Shown: positions 31,981 through 43,409, counted from the first letter of the stretch. The stretch is 64,000 nt of DNA from Diaporthe sp. PMI_573 (GCA_021399435.1 JAJTUP010000117.1:62001-126000), one strand, 5' to 3'. The notes: generated from the letters alone by a model not told the origin. Made by a program: numbers and translations.

Positions 31981-33172
31981 TTACCCAGGAAGGAAGGGGA
32001 TGCTGCCAGGGGTATCCACGTTGTCCACGTTGAAGTCGTCAAGGTCCACGATGCCATGTAGTGCATGAGGCTCGTCAGTGACGAGCCTCATAGGGATGGA
32101 TTTAATGCTGCATCATTAAATAAAATGCGCTTTTTGCATTAAATATTTACAGCAGGCGCGTTTTATATGCATTATTTCCCTTCTCTATTAGGTTTAGCGC
32201 CTTCCAAAACAGGCTTAGTGTGTCGGATCAATATAATCCCTGTTCCGACCTCCTTTCTCCACCGCCTTCAACAGCCTGTCGTGGTATTTCATATTGTTCG
32301 AGAATTTAACCACTTCCGAGCACAATCGGGCGGCCAGTTTGCTGCAGGGGGCTTAGTCTATTCAAAAGAATGGACGCCATTAGATGCTTGGATACTTCTT
32401 GATAACCAGGGCAGCAAGCTGGCTACACTTACAGTTCAAATCTTTGGAACCATAGCCAATTCAGTTCCCTCAGAGAGATCATTCTCGGCAGTTAACTTCC
32501 TCCACAGCAAGGCACGCAACAGGCTCACACTAGCCAACGCCAACAAGTTGGCGTTCATCTACATAAACGAAGGGGTGCTAGAGAGGATAACACAGTCTCA
32601 GAATCAACCTCTTGGTCATCGCAATAAGGTTGATTCTACGGTGGTTAGCTGGGAAGATTTGACAAAAGACGGTTGGCTTACTCTCGAAGATACGTATATG
32701 GAAATCCATTGCGCATCAAGTCTGGAAGTTGACGCTGTTATCGGCGAGTTCACTCACCAACCCGCCTCCGACGGAGAAGAGACAGTTGTGGACACATTTG
32801 AGGTCCAAGATGGGTCAGAGAGCGAAGAAACGGGGAAAGAATTGACCTAATTTGGCTTGGTTATTTGTATTATATGACCCTTGGGCAGCTTCATATATGG
32901 GTAGTTATATTGCAATAAAAAGCGCGCTTTTTATTCGGAATAAAAAGCTGCTTCATTATAATAAAAAGCAGTTTAATACACATGTGTATTAAACACGTGC
33001 CCATCCCTACTCGTCAGTAGTGACAGCGTAGAAGAAAGCGTCCTTGAGGTTCAGCGATGCCTTCGTGCCAGGGAATTGTGGTAGGAGCCATGGTTGTCCG
33101 TCAAACAAGATTGTGGCCTCACCATGGAACATCACGAATAGTTGATATGCATTGTTTTCTTGGGGAGGACCA
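31981..33172 (-). pseudogene. 3' end of an unidentified gene, interrupted by an Ac-like element
   Basis: Reading the minus strand, 33172-33018 gives ENNAYQLFVMFHGEAT through KDAFFYAVTTDE. If the Ac-like insertion is removed, the same frame runs on as PHALHGIVDLDDFNVD to PFLPG and a TAA at 31981. The continuous, well-formed protein on both sides shows that the element landed inside an exon. I do not recognise the family. Upstream exons were not identified. Confidence 0.6.
32091..33009 (+). mobile_element. Ac-like hAT element, internally deleted (919 bp)
   Basis: Termini TAGGGATGG and CCATCCCTA match the Ac/hobo-type consensus. The 8-bp CTCGTCAG occurs at 32071-32078 and 33010-33017, the expected hAT duplication, but 12 extra bases separate the left copy from the left end. 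The internal frame (about 32269-32850) retains only the C-terminal dimerisation part: IANSVPSERSFSAVNFLHSK, RNRLTLANANKLAFIYIN. AT-rich subterminal repeats occur at both ends. Non-autonomous. Confidence 0.8.
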
Positions 33173-33309
33173 GCTTCCTATCGTCCTGCCATACAAACAA
33201 CAACACCATGCATATTTGGTGCGATAGATAGAGTCAGATGCGCTACAATCGACTTCACATTGGTAAGGTTTGAGTACAAATATAAAGGTGTGCCATAGCG
33301 ATGTTCGCT

Positions 33310-35126
33310 TTATTTCACTGCATGAGGCTGTGGAATCCGTCCTACAGGATGTAGACGTGGTACCTGCCGCCAAATTCCTTGCTCTAGATGTGGACCGCCC
33401 CTACTCTCCGGCACTACCAACAGTCCCCCGACGTTACCGGCACGCAAATTCGTCGAACTACACTTGGGAAATACCGCCAACGATGAACCAGTCAAATTCC
33501 TTGGCGTTCTCGCCCGATCACCAGTTAGACGAGGGGCCGGCCCGTCCTCCATTCCCACCATTGAGCCCGTTCCCGATGTTGGCGTCGTTGGCGGCATTGG
33601 CCACGGTAATAGGGATGGCGAGAAGACGCCACTGCTAGCAAGGCTGGCTCCGCCGATGCTAGCTGCGCTCGAGCGCTGGCTTATCCTACGATCCTTGTTT
33701 TCCTGTGGAACTTTGCTACTGCGAAACCAGAGCGACCAGAAGGAGTGTGTGGACAGGCGATTAGGTGCCTCGGGTGGGTCGTGCTCACCACGTTTCTCGT
33801 TGTTTATAGGTCCTTCGGCCAAAGGTGGAAGGCTGACCCGGAGGATTGAGGTGGTCGAGCTAGACGCCGAGCTACAATCTGAATTTCGATCGATAGTTGT
33901 TCCAAATGGACTGCCTGGTTGTTGGATGGCAGTTGGTGTCGACGCTAGAGAAAAGTGCATCCCAATGCTTGACTCTTTCTCTGCCATGTCTGGTGGGGTA
34001 GAGATAGCAAGGCCCACTTGAAGAGCTGGGGGTAGATCTGGAGCTAGGTCCCCTGATGGACTTGCTGATTCCACGTCCCGAGTTGACCTGAATGACCAGC
34101 GCATGAGATGGAGAATGGACTTGCGTGATGACGGCTTGACCACGGGAAGGGGCTGAGCAAGCGTTTGATGGTAGTCCCAATCTGGCCGAATAACGTCATG
34201 ATCGGTCCCCATAGCTGCAGCTCCGCTAATGAGGGACCCTCCCAAGGCGTCATCTGCCTGGTCGCTGGTACGCTGATGTCCCTTCAGTCCACTCAGAGGC
34301 GCGATGATAGGCACAAGTGCGCGGGAGCGTCGATATTTCCAAAGGAGGAAGATAACTAACCCAAGTATGATAAGTCCAACTTTGACAAATGTTAGTCAGG
34401 GGGGCTCATAAGTTTCATTTGCTGACACATACCAATAACCCCAGCAGCTATTGCTCCTGCTCGTCCTAGAGAGGTTCCAGTATCGCCAGAATGCAGCTGC
34501 CCTGTCGGAACAGAATCCGTGACAGTCGCAGGCGGCGAGGTCAACGGCGACTGAACCGTGGTAGCTGGTGTCGTAGTATGTATTATTTCAGAGTTTGATC
34601 CTGATGATGCCGAAAGGACTGAGCCTGGTATATTCTGGGATGGGGCAACCGTAGCCGTAGGAGAAGGATGAGAAACGGCGACACCAGCAGTCGTAATGGG
34701 TAGATTCTCCACTGTCTTCGTTGTTAAACTTCCTAGCACAGAAGATGCCGGCTCAGCCGTTGTTCCTCCTCTAGATGCGGAGGGCGTCGCCGAAGCAGAA
34801 ACCTGGGCGGCGGCCTGGGACGAGGTTGTGGCCTCGCCTGAAGCTGGATCAAGGGCATTGGCGGCGGCGGTGGTTGCCGCCGACGGCGTCTCGGTCGATG
34901 TCTTCTTCGCTTGCCCCGGCGGTTCTTTGGTCGAAGATCCATTACCTGAGTTGTTGGTATCATTTCCGTTGCCGTTACCATTGCTGTTCTTCCGAATGAC
35001 AAAGGAATTCCACCATCGTCTCCTCATTGATGAATATCGCATCACGTCTAATCTTAGTCCTAAGACGAATGAATGGCAGAATTCGTCTACTGGAAGGAGA
35101 GAAGAGTATGAAAAGTCAGGAAACAC
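33310..35126 (-). CDS. Single-pass membrane protein with Ser/Thr-rich ectodomain
   Basis: Exon 1 (ending 34433) and exon 2 (34379-33310) are joined by an intron with a perfect branch point (TGACTAAC). The product has a Ser/Thr/Ala-rich stretch of about 180 residues suited to O-glycosylation, one transmembrane helix made across the junction (GAIAAGVIVGLIILGLVIFL), a basic stop-transfer WKYRRSR, and a cytoplasmic Ser/Pro-rich tail of about 320 residues. This architecture resembles cell-wall sensor or Mid2-like proteins, but no cysteine domain is visible. No signal peptide is seen, so a 5' exon may be missing. The exact start is uncertain. Confidence 0.6.
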
Positions 35127-36061
35127 GAAAGAACAGCGCTCAGAAAAGTCGCGAGACGTCCCACGACCTGGTTCGCACTTAATAATACAAAGATAATACA
35201 GTTAAATTGTTGAGAAGTTAAGCTGGTGACAATCGCAAAGAGAGAATATTCGGGCGATGAGGAAGGGAGGTTCATGTAAAGGTGGGCACCAGCACTCCGT
35301 TGACAGCCACCATATTCAACACGGGGAGCTCTTAAATTAAAGGCACACTTCACATACGGCTAGGCTGGTGCTCATACCACGCACGATGCCGCAACTAGTG
35401 TCCGGACAGGGTGGTGCAACGGACGTACCACGCTAAGGTAATCGTAACCCCGCCTCCCTTTCTTATTCTCCAAGACTATACCAAATGAGCACAGATGAGA
35501 AACAAGCCTCCTTCAGGGTGTTGACATGAGCTTTGGCTTGAGGCCCCATCGTGGCCTGATGTGGCGCTGGATAGAGCGTTTCAGAACCTCGCGCCAACTG
35601 GGAAGTTCCGCTTTTTCCCCACGAACAGGTGGATGACCTTCTGGTCTAAGTTAACTTATTGTGCGTCTGACATCACGCTTGAATGAAAGGGCCAGCCTCC
35701 TGAAAGAGCCTCGACGTAGTATCTACTGGGGTCGTCACAACGAAACTCAAGCCATTCTCGTCGAAGTTGTAGGGTTCTCAAACAGCAAACCGCATCCCAT
35801 TTCTAGAGCCAACCACACGAATGAGGCCCCGAGAAGTACCAAGGTCTGATTAACAGCAAAGTTCTTTTCTATTTAAAGGTAGATATATTGCAATCGCACT
35901 GCTCCACTGAGAGAGCTGCAGGTTGAAGGAAATTTAATGGTTCCGGACCGTCGAGGAGAAACGAACAGTTGTAGCGTCCTCTGATCAAAGACCATTTCCG
36001 CGTCCAGTTTCTTTTCTCCCAGTTTCTAGACCCTCATCCGAACCGTTTTCATCGAAGCCAT
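35127..36061. other. Intergenic, nothing recognised
   Basis: Includes the upstream region of the membrane-protein gene. Short frames only. Confidence 0.45.
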
Positions 36062-36223
36062 TCACAGAAAAGCCGCAATGCCAAGTGCAATAGCAACCAT
36101 CGAGCCACCAGCTTTGTTGACGGTAGCACCAGCAGTGACTTGAACGATGCTGCTGGCGGCAGTCTTGCTACCTGCGGTGACCGTGCCGAGTGAAGTAGGA
36201 GACTGGGTTTTGGTAGTTGACAT
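36062..36223 (-). pseudogene. 3' remnant of a GPI-anchored protein gene
   Basis: A 53-aa frame is Ser/Thr-rich and ends with small residues followed by a hydrophobic tail (NKAGGSMVAIALGIAAFL, stop), the form of a GPI-anchor attachment signal. Upstream sequence runs straight into a minisatellite and a pogo fragment, so the body of the gene is missing. Confidence 0.5.
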
Positions 36224-36308
36224 CAAAAGGTGCGGCCCACGGGTTTAGGCGTAAGCTACGGTTTTTTGAGCTATGGCGCAGTGGCACCTTCTACCACGGG
36301 TCGTTAGA

Positions 36309-36504
36309 GCTGTATGTTTGGTGGTTCCATGTTTGGTGGCTATAGCTTTGATGGCTGTATGTTTGGTGGCTAAGTGGCTGTATATTCCGTGGCTGTACGT
36401 TTGGTGGCTATAGGTTTGGTGGCTATAGATTTGGTGACAGTATGTTCAGTGGCTGTATATTCCGTGGCTGTATGTTTGGTGGCTGTATGTTTTGGTGGCT
36501 GTAT
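36309..36504. repeat. 15-bp minisatellite (about 13 copies)
   Basis: Degenerate tandem units close to GCTGTATGTTTGGTG, with variants such as GCTATAGGTTTGGTG and GCTGTATATTCCGTG, one truncated copy (GCTAAGTG) and one with an extra T. The array abuts the 3' end of a pogo transposase fragment. Confidence 0.9.
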
Positions 36505-36517
36505 GGCACCAGGGTGA

Positions 36518-37040
36518 CTATTGGCCCAGATTACCTAGCCGTCTGCGGTAGGCCCTCTTTAGGGAGGAAAAGACTCCGAGATTGAGAGGTTGAAGGACGT
36601 GAGAGGAATGAGGAGGCAAATAGAGCAATAGTGTATTACTCTGAAAGCACTGCCACATAAATTCCGTTGTTGTATGGCTTCCGTGGCCGTCCATAATGGG
36701 TAGTTGCTTCTCGGAGGGATCTGTAGGCTGGGTATTAGGAATGAAGACTTTCTGGAGCCATTCAATAGCCACTTCGTTATTAGTCCATGCATTTGCTGTT
36801 GCTGTAAACCTCCAGCCTTTGTATAGACCCAAAGCTGTTGGAAACCACTGCTGTTGGACCGTTTTCCCCTTAATGATAACCAATGGACATAGCGACTGGC
36901 CAGTTGCTGAGATACACTCTAGGAAAGAAGTCCATACTCTAATCCCAGAGTCTTTTCTAAACGCTGCACGTGTTGTAGCACTTCCTAGGACTAGACCATT
37001 CTGCCCTTGGCCCTCCATTATACCCGCTTCATCCATATTT
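36518..37040 (-). pseudogene. pogo/Tan-type transposase fragment
   Basis: 172 codons from the DDE core: MDEAGIMEGQG (first catalytic Asp), LPIMDGHGSHT (second), and HSSHVLQPLNLGVFSSLKRAY where the third catalytic Asp is Asn. The DNA-binding N-terminus and the C-terminus are absent. It ends beside the minisatellite. Confidence 0.85.
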
Positions 37041-38002
37041 CAACGGTTAGCCGGCTTAATCTCTTTGATATCAAGTAGTTACAATGTACTTGCGCACAAG
37101 AAAGCGTCAACAGGCGCCTACATGACAACGACGATCGCACGACTATATGACGGCCACTTTTACTATTTACACGATAGCGTATTCTACGACGCCCATGTCA
37201 TCACAACGTAATGACCTCTATGTGTCCCGGCCATCCCGGGGGACCCTGGCCCCAGATATGAAAGGTAGGGGCTACAGCCTGTAGCCCTTTTCCCAGCAAG
37301 GCGTAACCTACCCCTGGGGTTCGGCGATTCCTTGCTAGTGCAATTTAGTACTTGTGTGTTTAAAAAACAGGGGCCTAGTTCCAAATGAAGAGATCGAGCA
37401 TTTGAATCTGTGTTGTATTTTTGCTTACAGCATTTGTAAAACAAGACCCGGTCAGGGACGGAGGAAGGGCGATAAAGCCAACCCCTGATTAAGAATTATG
37501 AAATGAAGTCTTGTTTCATTGCTTAAAATAACGCCCACCACCCGTTTTTGTATGATACAATGTTCACAATGACATGCTGGTTTCTCGGTGGTTCCATGTC
37601 TACAGGAATCAGTTCCGTTTAATTAATTTTGGTAGGAAACAATAATCGTGATGAGGGGAATGTATTCTATGCGGCTGCATTTATACCGGGGGTACCCTCT
37701 GATTTTGTCAGTATAGTTTTATCCCCAAAGAAATTAAGCCTAGCAATGTATGCCATATCATCAGAGGGCCTTCCAGTCTCGGATGATCAGCCACGACCAG
37801 GTTTTCAGGTTGCCAGGTTTGTTGAACATGACATTCTACATGTTACAGCTGCCGAAAGCAACATTGACAGGCTTATTTATTCCTGTAGAACACCTTGGGC
37901 TCCTGCAACACACGAGCTGGAACGGTGATCAAGCTTTGGCCAGCATTAATGCCGAATTGTGCCTGATAATCAGTGGTTAGCTACGAGTCCCATAGAACAT
38001 CA
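37041..38002. other. Intergenic, nothing convincing
   Basis: A 99-codon plus-strand frame (37629-37928) has plausible composition but no domain or splice support. Confidence 0.4.
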
Positions 38003-38732
38003 GGGGATATGGTTGGGGGCCATCTCTCCCGAAGTATGAACGCTTACCAGAAGAGGATTGGTCTGGGTTGATAGACCACCCGTGAGAAGACCATCATTGA
38101 CGATAGACATTGCGTTGAGCCAGGGCCCGCGGACAGCAAATCTGATCATGTTTCTGGTCTGGTCGCCGCTGAGCTTCGCCATGGCGCTCTGGCCAGGCAG
38201 CACAATGCAAACCTCGGCGGGCAAGTAGGAAGGGTTCTTTTCCGTGCCAACATTGACCACAGGGTAGTCATCGGCACATGTGATGTTGTACGTGTTCTTG
38301 AAGTGGTCGTAGACGCTGATGTAGCGGCCAGTGCCAGCAGACACGGGCTGCGGTCCGACTGTTGCAGGTGCTTCCGCTTTGCTCTTGGCTCCCTTGCCTT
38401 TGCCCTTCTTCTTGGATGCGGCCTGTGATGGCTCGGCACCTGGGACAGAGGACGAAGCTGCTGCCGCCGGGGGCCTGTCTTCAAGTCAGAATTCGACGTG
38501 CCTCGGTCCAGCGGCGAACTCTTTAACCCTGGGCCGGTTGGTTCCCTGTCCGTCTGATATCTTAGCCAGACCGAAGATAGCCTCGGGCCGATGGATAACC
38601 TCTCCTTTCTTGTTCTTCTTCTCCTTGAGTTGTGTCGTTCGCACGCGGACACGTTTGAGGAACTTCTCCAGGGAACGTCATCCACTGTGGTCTGGACGAG
38701 GGTTGTATGCCTCGATCAAAGCCGTAAGTCTT
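38003..38732 (-). pseudogene. Argonaute fragment (linker plus PAZ) with two nonsense codons
   Basis: Minus strand reads LEKFLKRVRVRTTQL (linker-1 type), then GEVIHRPEAIFGLAKI, an Ala/Lys-rich insert, ISVYDHFKNTYNI, PVVNVGTEKNPSYLPAEVC, QSAMAKLSGDQTRNMIRFAV: the PAZ domain and following linker of a fungal Argonaute, the RNA-silencing effector. TGA occurs at 38678-38680 (SG-stop-RSLEKF) and 38486-38488 (VEF-stop-LED), both at places where Trp would fit, so each may be TGG to TGA. The N-terminal domain and whole PIWI slicer domain are missing. The match ends at about 38003. Non-functional remnant. Confidence 0.82.
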
Positions 38733-38949
38733 CCGATCACCCCTTCCCGCCAAGATACAACAAGTAGCTCGACCTGCCTTGGCTATGCAGAAGCCTTCGT
38801 TGCCTAGAAATAAATATGGGCTGCCTCCCGCACGGATTTCGAATCCTCGTTACGAGAGGCCTCAGCCGCGTCATTCGCCGAGGCGGAGAGCATATTTCAA
38901 GATATAAAAAGAGCCATACCTCTGAAGGTCGATACTCGTTCCACTCCAA
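38733..38949. other. Spacer, nothing recognised
   Basis: A TTCGAA-containing palindrome near 38821-38850 resembles part of a tRNA T-arm but does not fold as a tRNA. Confidence 0.4.
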
Positions 38950-39216
38950 TGGAATTTAGAAAGTTGCTAGCCTCCTCCACCATTCTCCATCCAAGTTCCT
39001 ATACGCAATCGCTCACGGAATCTCATTGTCCCTTCCTCCACTAAAATATTCATTGATGGCCATGATGGGGTGTTGTGAAGAATCGCCTTCTCCATCCATC
39101 CTTTCACTTGCCACCACAAACTCCGATGGACGCTCTTCCATCTCCGGATCATGGACCAGTACGACCGAGTGCGACGGATTATTCTGCCGCACAACTGCCT
39201 CTGGAGACCAGACCAC
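38950..39216 (-). pseudogene. Unidentified coding fragment with a nonsense codon
   Basis: The minus-strand frame 39216-39013 reads smoothly (HSVVLVHDPEMEERPSEF, HPIMAINEYFSGGRDNEIP), then TGA, then continues in frame (AIAYRNLDGEWWRRLA). The stop is where CGA (Arg) would fit. Family not recognised. Confidence 0.4.
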
Positions 39217-39778
39217 TACTCATAGTGATACCCGCCGATCATGGTATTTTGATCCGCAGACTGGGAATAGCGCCTACATTCAACAAGAAGACACCACTGT
39301 TCAGCCTGTCGAGTTCAAAGGTAAGACGCGACACAGAATCATCCTTGATACGCGAAGTTAACCTCAACTAGTCGTTCTCCCCCACTTGTCGGTATATTGG
39401 AGTGTTCATCGATTCAGTCTCCTGAGTGGGATGCCCTCACTTGTGATACATTCTTCACCCTTGGCATGGGTTGCGACAGACGTCTATAATCTGGATCCAG
39501 GGGCTTTCGATAACTTCTGTGCTCGGTTCAACAGGTGGGAGGAGTTTTTCCACCCCACAGCAAATGACCACTCGGCACTCGCACTCTGCCCTCCACAGGC
39601 TTTGCCAGGTAGACTTCAGGTTCTCAGCATATTGGATATGATTGTTCGTGACGGCATTTGGTATGCCATTCTCAGAGTCGAGGCTTCTATCAGCCTGGGT
39701 GAAGTTCAACATAACGATCGCATTCGATCTTGTGTGGTGAGAGACTTGAGCACGAAGCGTTGGCCAGGACTTGAATAG
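39026..39778 (+). CDS. Hypothetical protein, weak
   Basis: Frame 39386-39778 (130 aa) includes AFDNFCARFNRWEEFF and LQVLSILDMIVRDGIWYAIL; a Ser/Thr-rich upstream frame (39026-39361) could be joined by an intron starting near GTAAGACG at 39321. The upstream part lies opposite the minus-strand fragment at 38950-39216, and only one of the two is likely real. No domain recognised. Confidence 0.35.
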
Positions 39779-40229
39779 AGCGTTTCTTCAGTCAGATGTG
39801 TACGTACCTTAACCCTTGGGGCACTATAAAAGCGCGCTTAGAGTTGGTTTTCTTCTTATCGGACTTAGGTAGATCGTGTCAAAATGAGTCATTTGAAAGG
39901 CCGTCATTATGTTCAAATAGTTCGGGTACGCCCACCTTGATATAGTAACAGAGTTGCCATGATAGGCCTTGACAAGTGCATTTTTATGAATAGGAAATGG
40001 TGAGACACACAGTACCTTACATGTACACCTTGATGAAAGCAGAGTACTAACAAAGTACGTAAGAGCAGTCAAACCCAAAGGCAACAATGGGTCTGCTACT
40101 ACTGCCAGCAGAATCCCATACCTTCTGCTCCATAGCTGTACAGACAAAGGGTTACAGAACACTGTTACTCATCTCTGGCTAGATCATAGCATCTGGGACA
40201 AGTCAGAAACTATGGCAAAGCCGCATAAG
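39779..40229. other. Intergenic, nothing recognised
   Basis: No supported feature. Confidence 0.45.
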
Positions 40230-40493
40230 AAAGGCTAGAGGCAAAGGCACGAGACAGGTAGCAGGAACATAGCTGACCTAATGGGGCTTAATACAAACGA
40301 TCCTTGTGAGCAACAGATCGCGAATAACCTTATTGGCACCTTTGGTAAGGCTATCTTCCAGCAGAAGGTGATGGGCGCCATTATCGTCAATAACCTCCCC
40401 TTCCGTACAGCCGAATCAGCACTTCTCCGAGACATCTTCGAATACCTTGTTGCGAGTGGCACGTTGCCTAAGTCGGAAGCTTATACTATTTGA
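40230..40493 (+). pseudogene. hAT transposase N-terminal fragment
   Basis: Reads IADLMGLNTNDPCEQQIANN, then FRTAESALLRDIFEYL, matching in spacing the start of the neighbouring full hAT transposase (ISDFMSLKRSDPKEQALANS, RLQQIFEYL). It is an older, shorter relative truncated after about 80 residues. Confidence 0.7.
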
Positions 40494-41229
40494 TCATCTA
40501 TATCGGTCGCCCATCCTGACCTGCCCACCTCATTTTCTCGATCGCCGTGTCGTAGGAGCAGCACTATTATCCGGTACGATGCCACCGTGTGTGGGAATGA
40601 CTCAATTGACTCGATATCGAATTGCATACTTGCTAACTTCTTTACGTTGAACTAATCGATCAGCCGCGTCTTGCCAGCAGTCCTGAACTCTGCTTGCTCA
40701 GGGTGAGGTGTCAGATGTCATTAGTACCAGCTTAAAAGCTTATTCCAGAAGACTAAATTTTATCTTTCATTTAAAATCCTTAAATGTGAATAAAGTGTTT
40801 GTATTTTTGAATTCCTCTATTAAACCGTAGGACAACGGATATAGCAATTTACAATCTGGCGTTCTCATGCTACGGAATATAAACACATTACGAAACTTGA
40901 TAATTTCCACACCTGGCCTACAATAACATTAATTAGTACAACATATTACTGCGTTTATCATACTGATTTACTTAATTTAGCTTTCAATCTTACGGACTAG
41001 GTCCGTTTTTAAAACACGTTAAATAACCTAAAACTCTACTTGTACTATTCAAAATTAGAATGGCCTCCAAAAGTCCTCCGCCAAATCAAGCAACCGAGTA
41101 CTGTGACGCCATGATCTTCCTGTGTCAGGACTGTGAGATGCTTTATGTGATTCAGGTGCGCTCCATCGCGAGCCCCAAAATTCAGCATCGATAGGGGTCT
41201 TTGATGATGTCCGGAATCATCAATCGATT
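40494..41229. other. AT-rich spacer
   Basis: About 40730-41040 is strongly AT-rich with no open frame of note, consistent with decayed repeat DNA. Confidence 0.5.
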
Positions 41230-41576
41230 CTCCCACCCAGGGTGGGGAATCAATCCACGACTTCCACGGTATTGATCAATATGTTGACTTCAATCCACGT
41301 CAACGTCAATCCACGAGACATGTTGTTACGTAATCAATCCATCCACGGTTGAGGGCTCGTGGATTGAGATGTGGATTGACGTGGACGCTAGTCAGGGGTA
41401 TGGGTACCCTGATATATTTCGTTAATATTTGCTATGCATATCTGCGCAAACACTAACAGATCTAATCGGGCAAAACATCCGACGCGTTGTGACACGTCGC
41501 GACGCGTTATAACGCCTGAACCCAAATGTCTCCTCCTTTACTCGATTCCTACGGTCGGTGAACCTTCAATTTCGAG

Positions 41577-43246
41577 ATGGCGGACTTACCTCTTGACCCT
41601 GAACTACCGACCAACAACGAGGGGCATGCCGAGGTCCCTCGACGTTCTCTGGATCCAGACCCCGAAGTCCGCCAGCCTTCTACTTGGGCACCAACAAGTG
41701 ATGAGGAGCAGAGAATCTTCCGCGTCTGGAAGGGATTCACGCTGGCCGAGCGCAGCAAAGATACCCTATCATGGGTATGGAACTACGGGGTCGAGATTCA
41801 ATCCAAAACATCCCGACGATGGATCTGTATGCCATGTGTGCGCCAGAAGACCCCCACGCCACAGTCATACGAATCCAAAGGCACCTAAAACGCTGAACTC
41901 CACCTCTGGAAAGCTCACGGCTACTGGGATCCATCAGGACGACGATCAACACCGTCAGAGAAGAAAGGAGGCAAGAGGGTTCTTGCTTCTATTTCGGACT
42001 TCATGAGCCTCAAACGTTCCGATCCAAAGGAGCAAGCGCTGGCCAATAGCTTGATCAAACGCTTCGATCGAGGAGAGTTCCAGAAGCTCATTGTCAACTG
42101 GATAGTCGAAAGCCAGCAATCGTTCAAGCAGGTTGAACACCCTCGATTGCAACAGATTTTCGAATACCTCAATCCGGCGGTCAAGGTTACGAGTGCGCAC
42201 ATTACGGCGAAGACTGTGCACAGACTGGCGGTTCAACAATTCGAGCGATATCATGGCACGGTCCAACAGGTCTTGAAGAGGTCGCCGGGTCAGATCCACA
42301 TTGCCTTTGACGGCGCAAGGACTAGGAATCGTCACGCGTTATATGGCGTGACGGCTGTCTTCAGAGACCACGAGAATCAGCTCCAAAAAGTTGTGCTCGG
42401 CATTCCGGAGCTGGTAGAGCGACATACTGGCGAGAACATTGCCGCCGAGATCCTCGAAATCATCAGGTCGTTTAGCATCGAGGACAAGGTTGGTTACTTC
42501 ACTCTCGATAACGCAGCAAATGATGAAACGGCAATGTCAGAGATTGCAGAAGAGCTAAAGTTCGACCCGATTCAACGACGCGTTCGATGCATAGGATACA
42601 TCCTTAACCTTGTTGTTAAATCCCTTCTCTTTGGAAAAGATGTTGATGCGTTTGAGAAATCTCTTGTCAAGGGGGAGCCTTTGGTGAGAGCAACCCATGA
42701 CGATTGGATGCGGAAGGGTCCTATTGGGAAAGCGCATAACTTCGTCGTTTGGGTCCATCGGTCCGACTTACTGACTCAGTTGCTTCGTCAACTGCAACAA
42801 GACTCATTTGCAGCCTCCGGCGATCCTGAAGGTGGAAAGCAACGGCCAGTTGACGTTGTCCTTGACAACGATACTAGATGGTTATCCCAATACTACATGA
42901 TAAAACGAATGCTTCGGTTGCAGCCCTCCTACGAAGAATTCATCGCCAAAGCCAAGAGGCTATTCCGAGACGCTCGGAAAGGTGAGGGAGGACAGAAGCT
43001 TCCTCCCTGCCTCGAGGAGTCGAGCTTCATCAACGAGAGCGATTGGGCGGTGCTGAGGACATTTGATGAGATACTCTCTGATTTCCACGTCGTTGTGCAA
43101 GTACTTCAGGGAGATGGACAGCCGCGATATCGATCGTCTGGAGTTAGGGAAGCTTTTGGTTCCATGACTGATGTGCTGGAGGCGTTCGAATTCCTACTTG
43201 GGAGGCCCGAGGACGCAAAATCGCGTATTGAGAGGCATCCTGAACC
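41577..43246 (+). pseudogene. hAT transposase, N-terminal portion
   Basis: Starts MADLPLDPELP; a BED zinc finger (WICMPCVRQK ... HLWKAHG) follows. Within the finger, TAA at 41886-41888 interrupts KGT-stop-NAELHLW; CAA (Gln) would fit, so this could be a C-to-T change. The same frame then runs open through ISDFMSLKRSDPKEQ, the catalytic region (IHIAFDGARTRNRHALYGV, YFTLDNAANDETAM, CIGYILNLVVKSLLFG) and VLDNDTRWLSQYYM to RIERHPEP at 43246, where homology stops abruptly. Confidence 0.88.
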
Positions 43247-43402
43247 ACTCACTGGCTCTCGAAATCGTGATTGCTTTCGGAAGTACGGGAGGCCTCAGGT
43301 AATCAAGGTCTAGCCATGTCCACACACGTGATAAAATCGACGACTCTGGCGGTGTGTCTGAGCTACTGCTGCCTTCGATCCGTCCTGAATACGCGCTACG
43401 AG

Positions 43403-43409
43403 TATATAA
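43403..43409 (+). promoter_or_regulatory. TATA box of cargo gene
   Basis: TATATAA, followed by a C/T-rich tract (about 43422-43465) and the ATG at 43538, a typical fungal core-promoter arrangement. Confidence 0.5.

Noticed and set aside
38821..38850. tRNA gene (TTCGAA/B-box-like sequence)
   Set aside because: Neither strand gives a 5-bp T-stem with a 7-base loop or a complementary acceptor stem.
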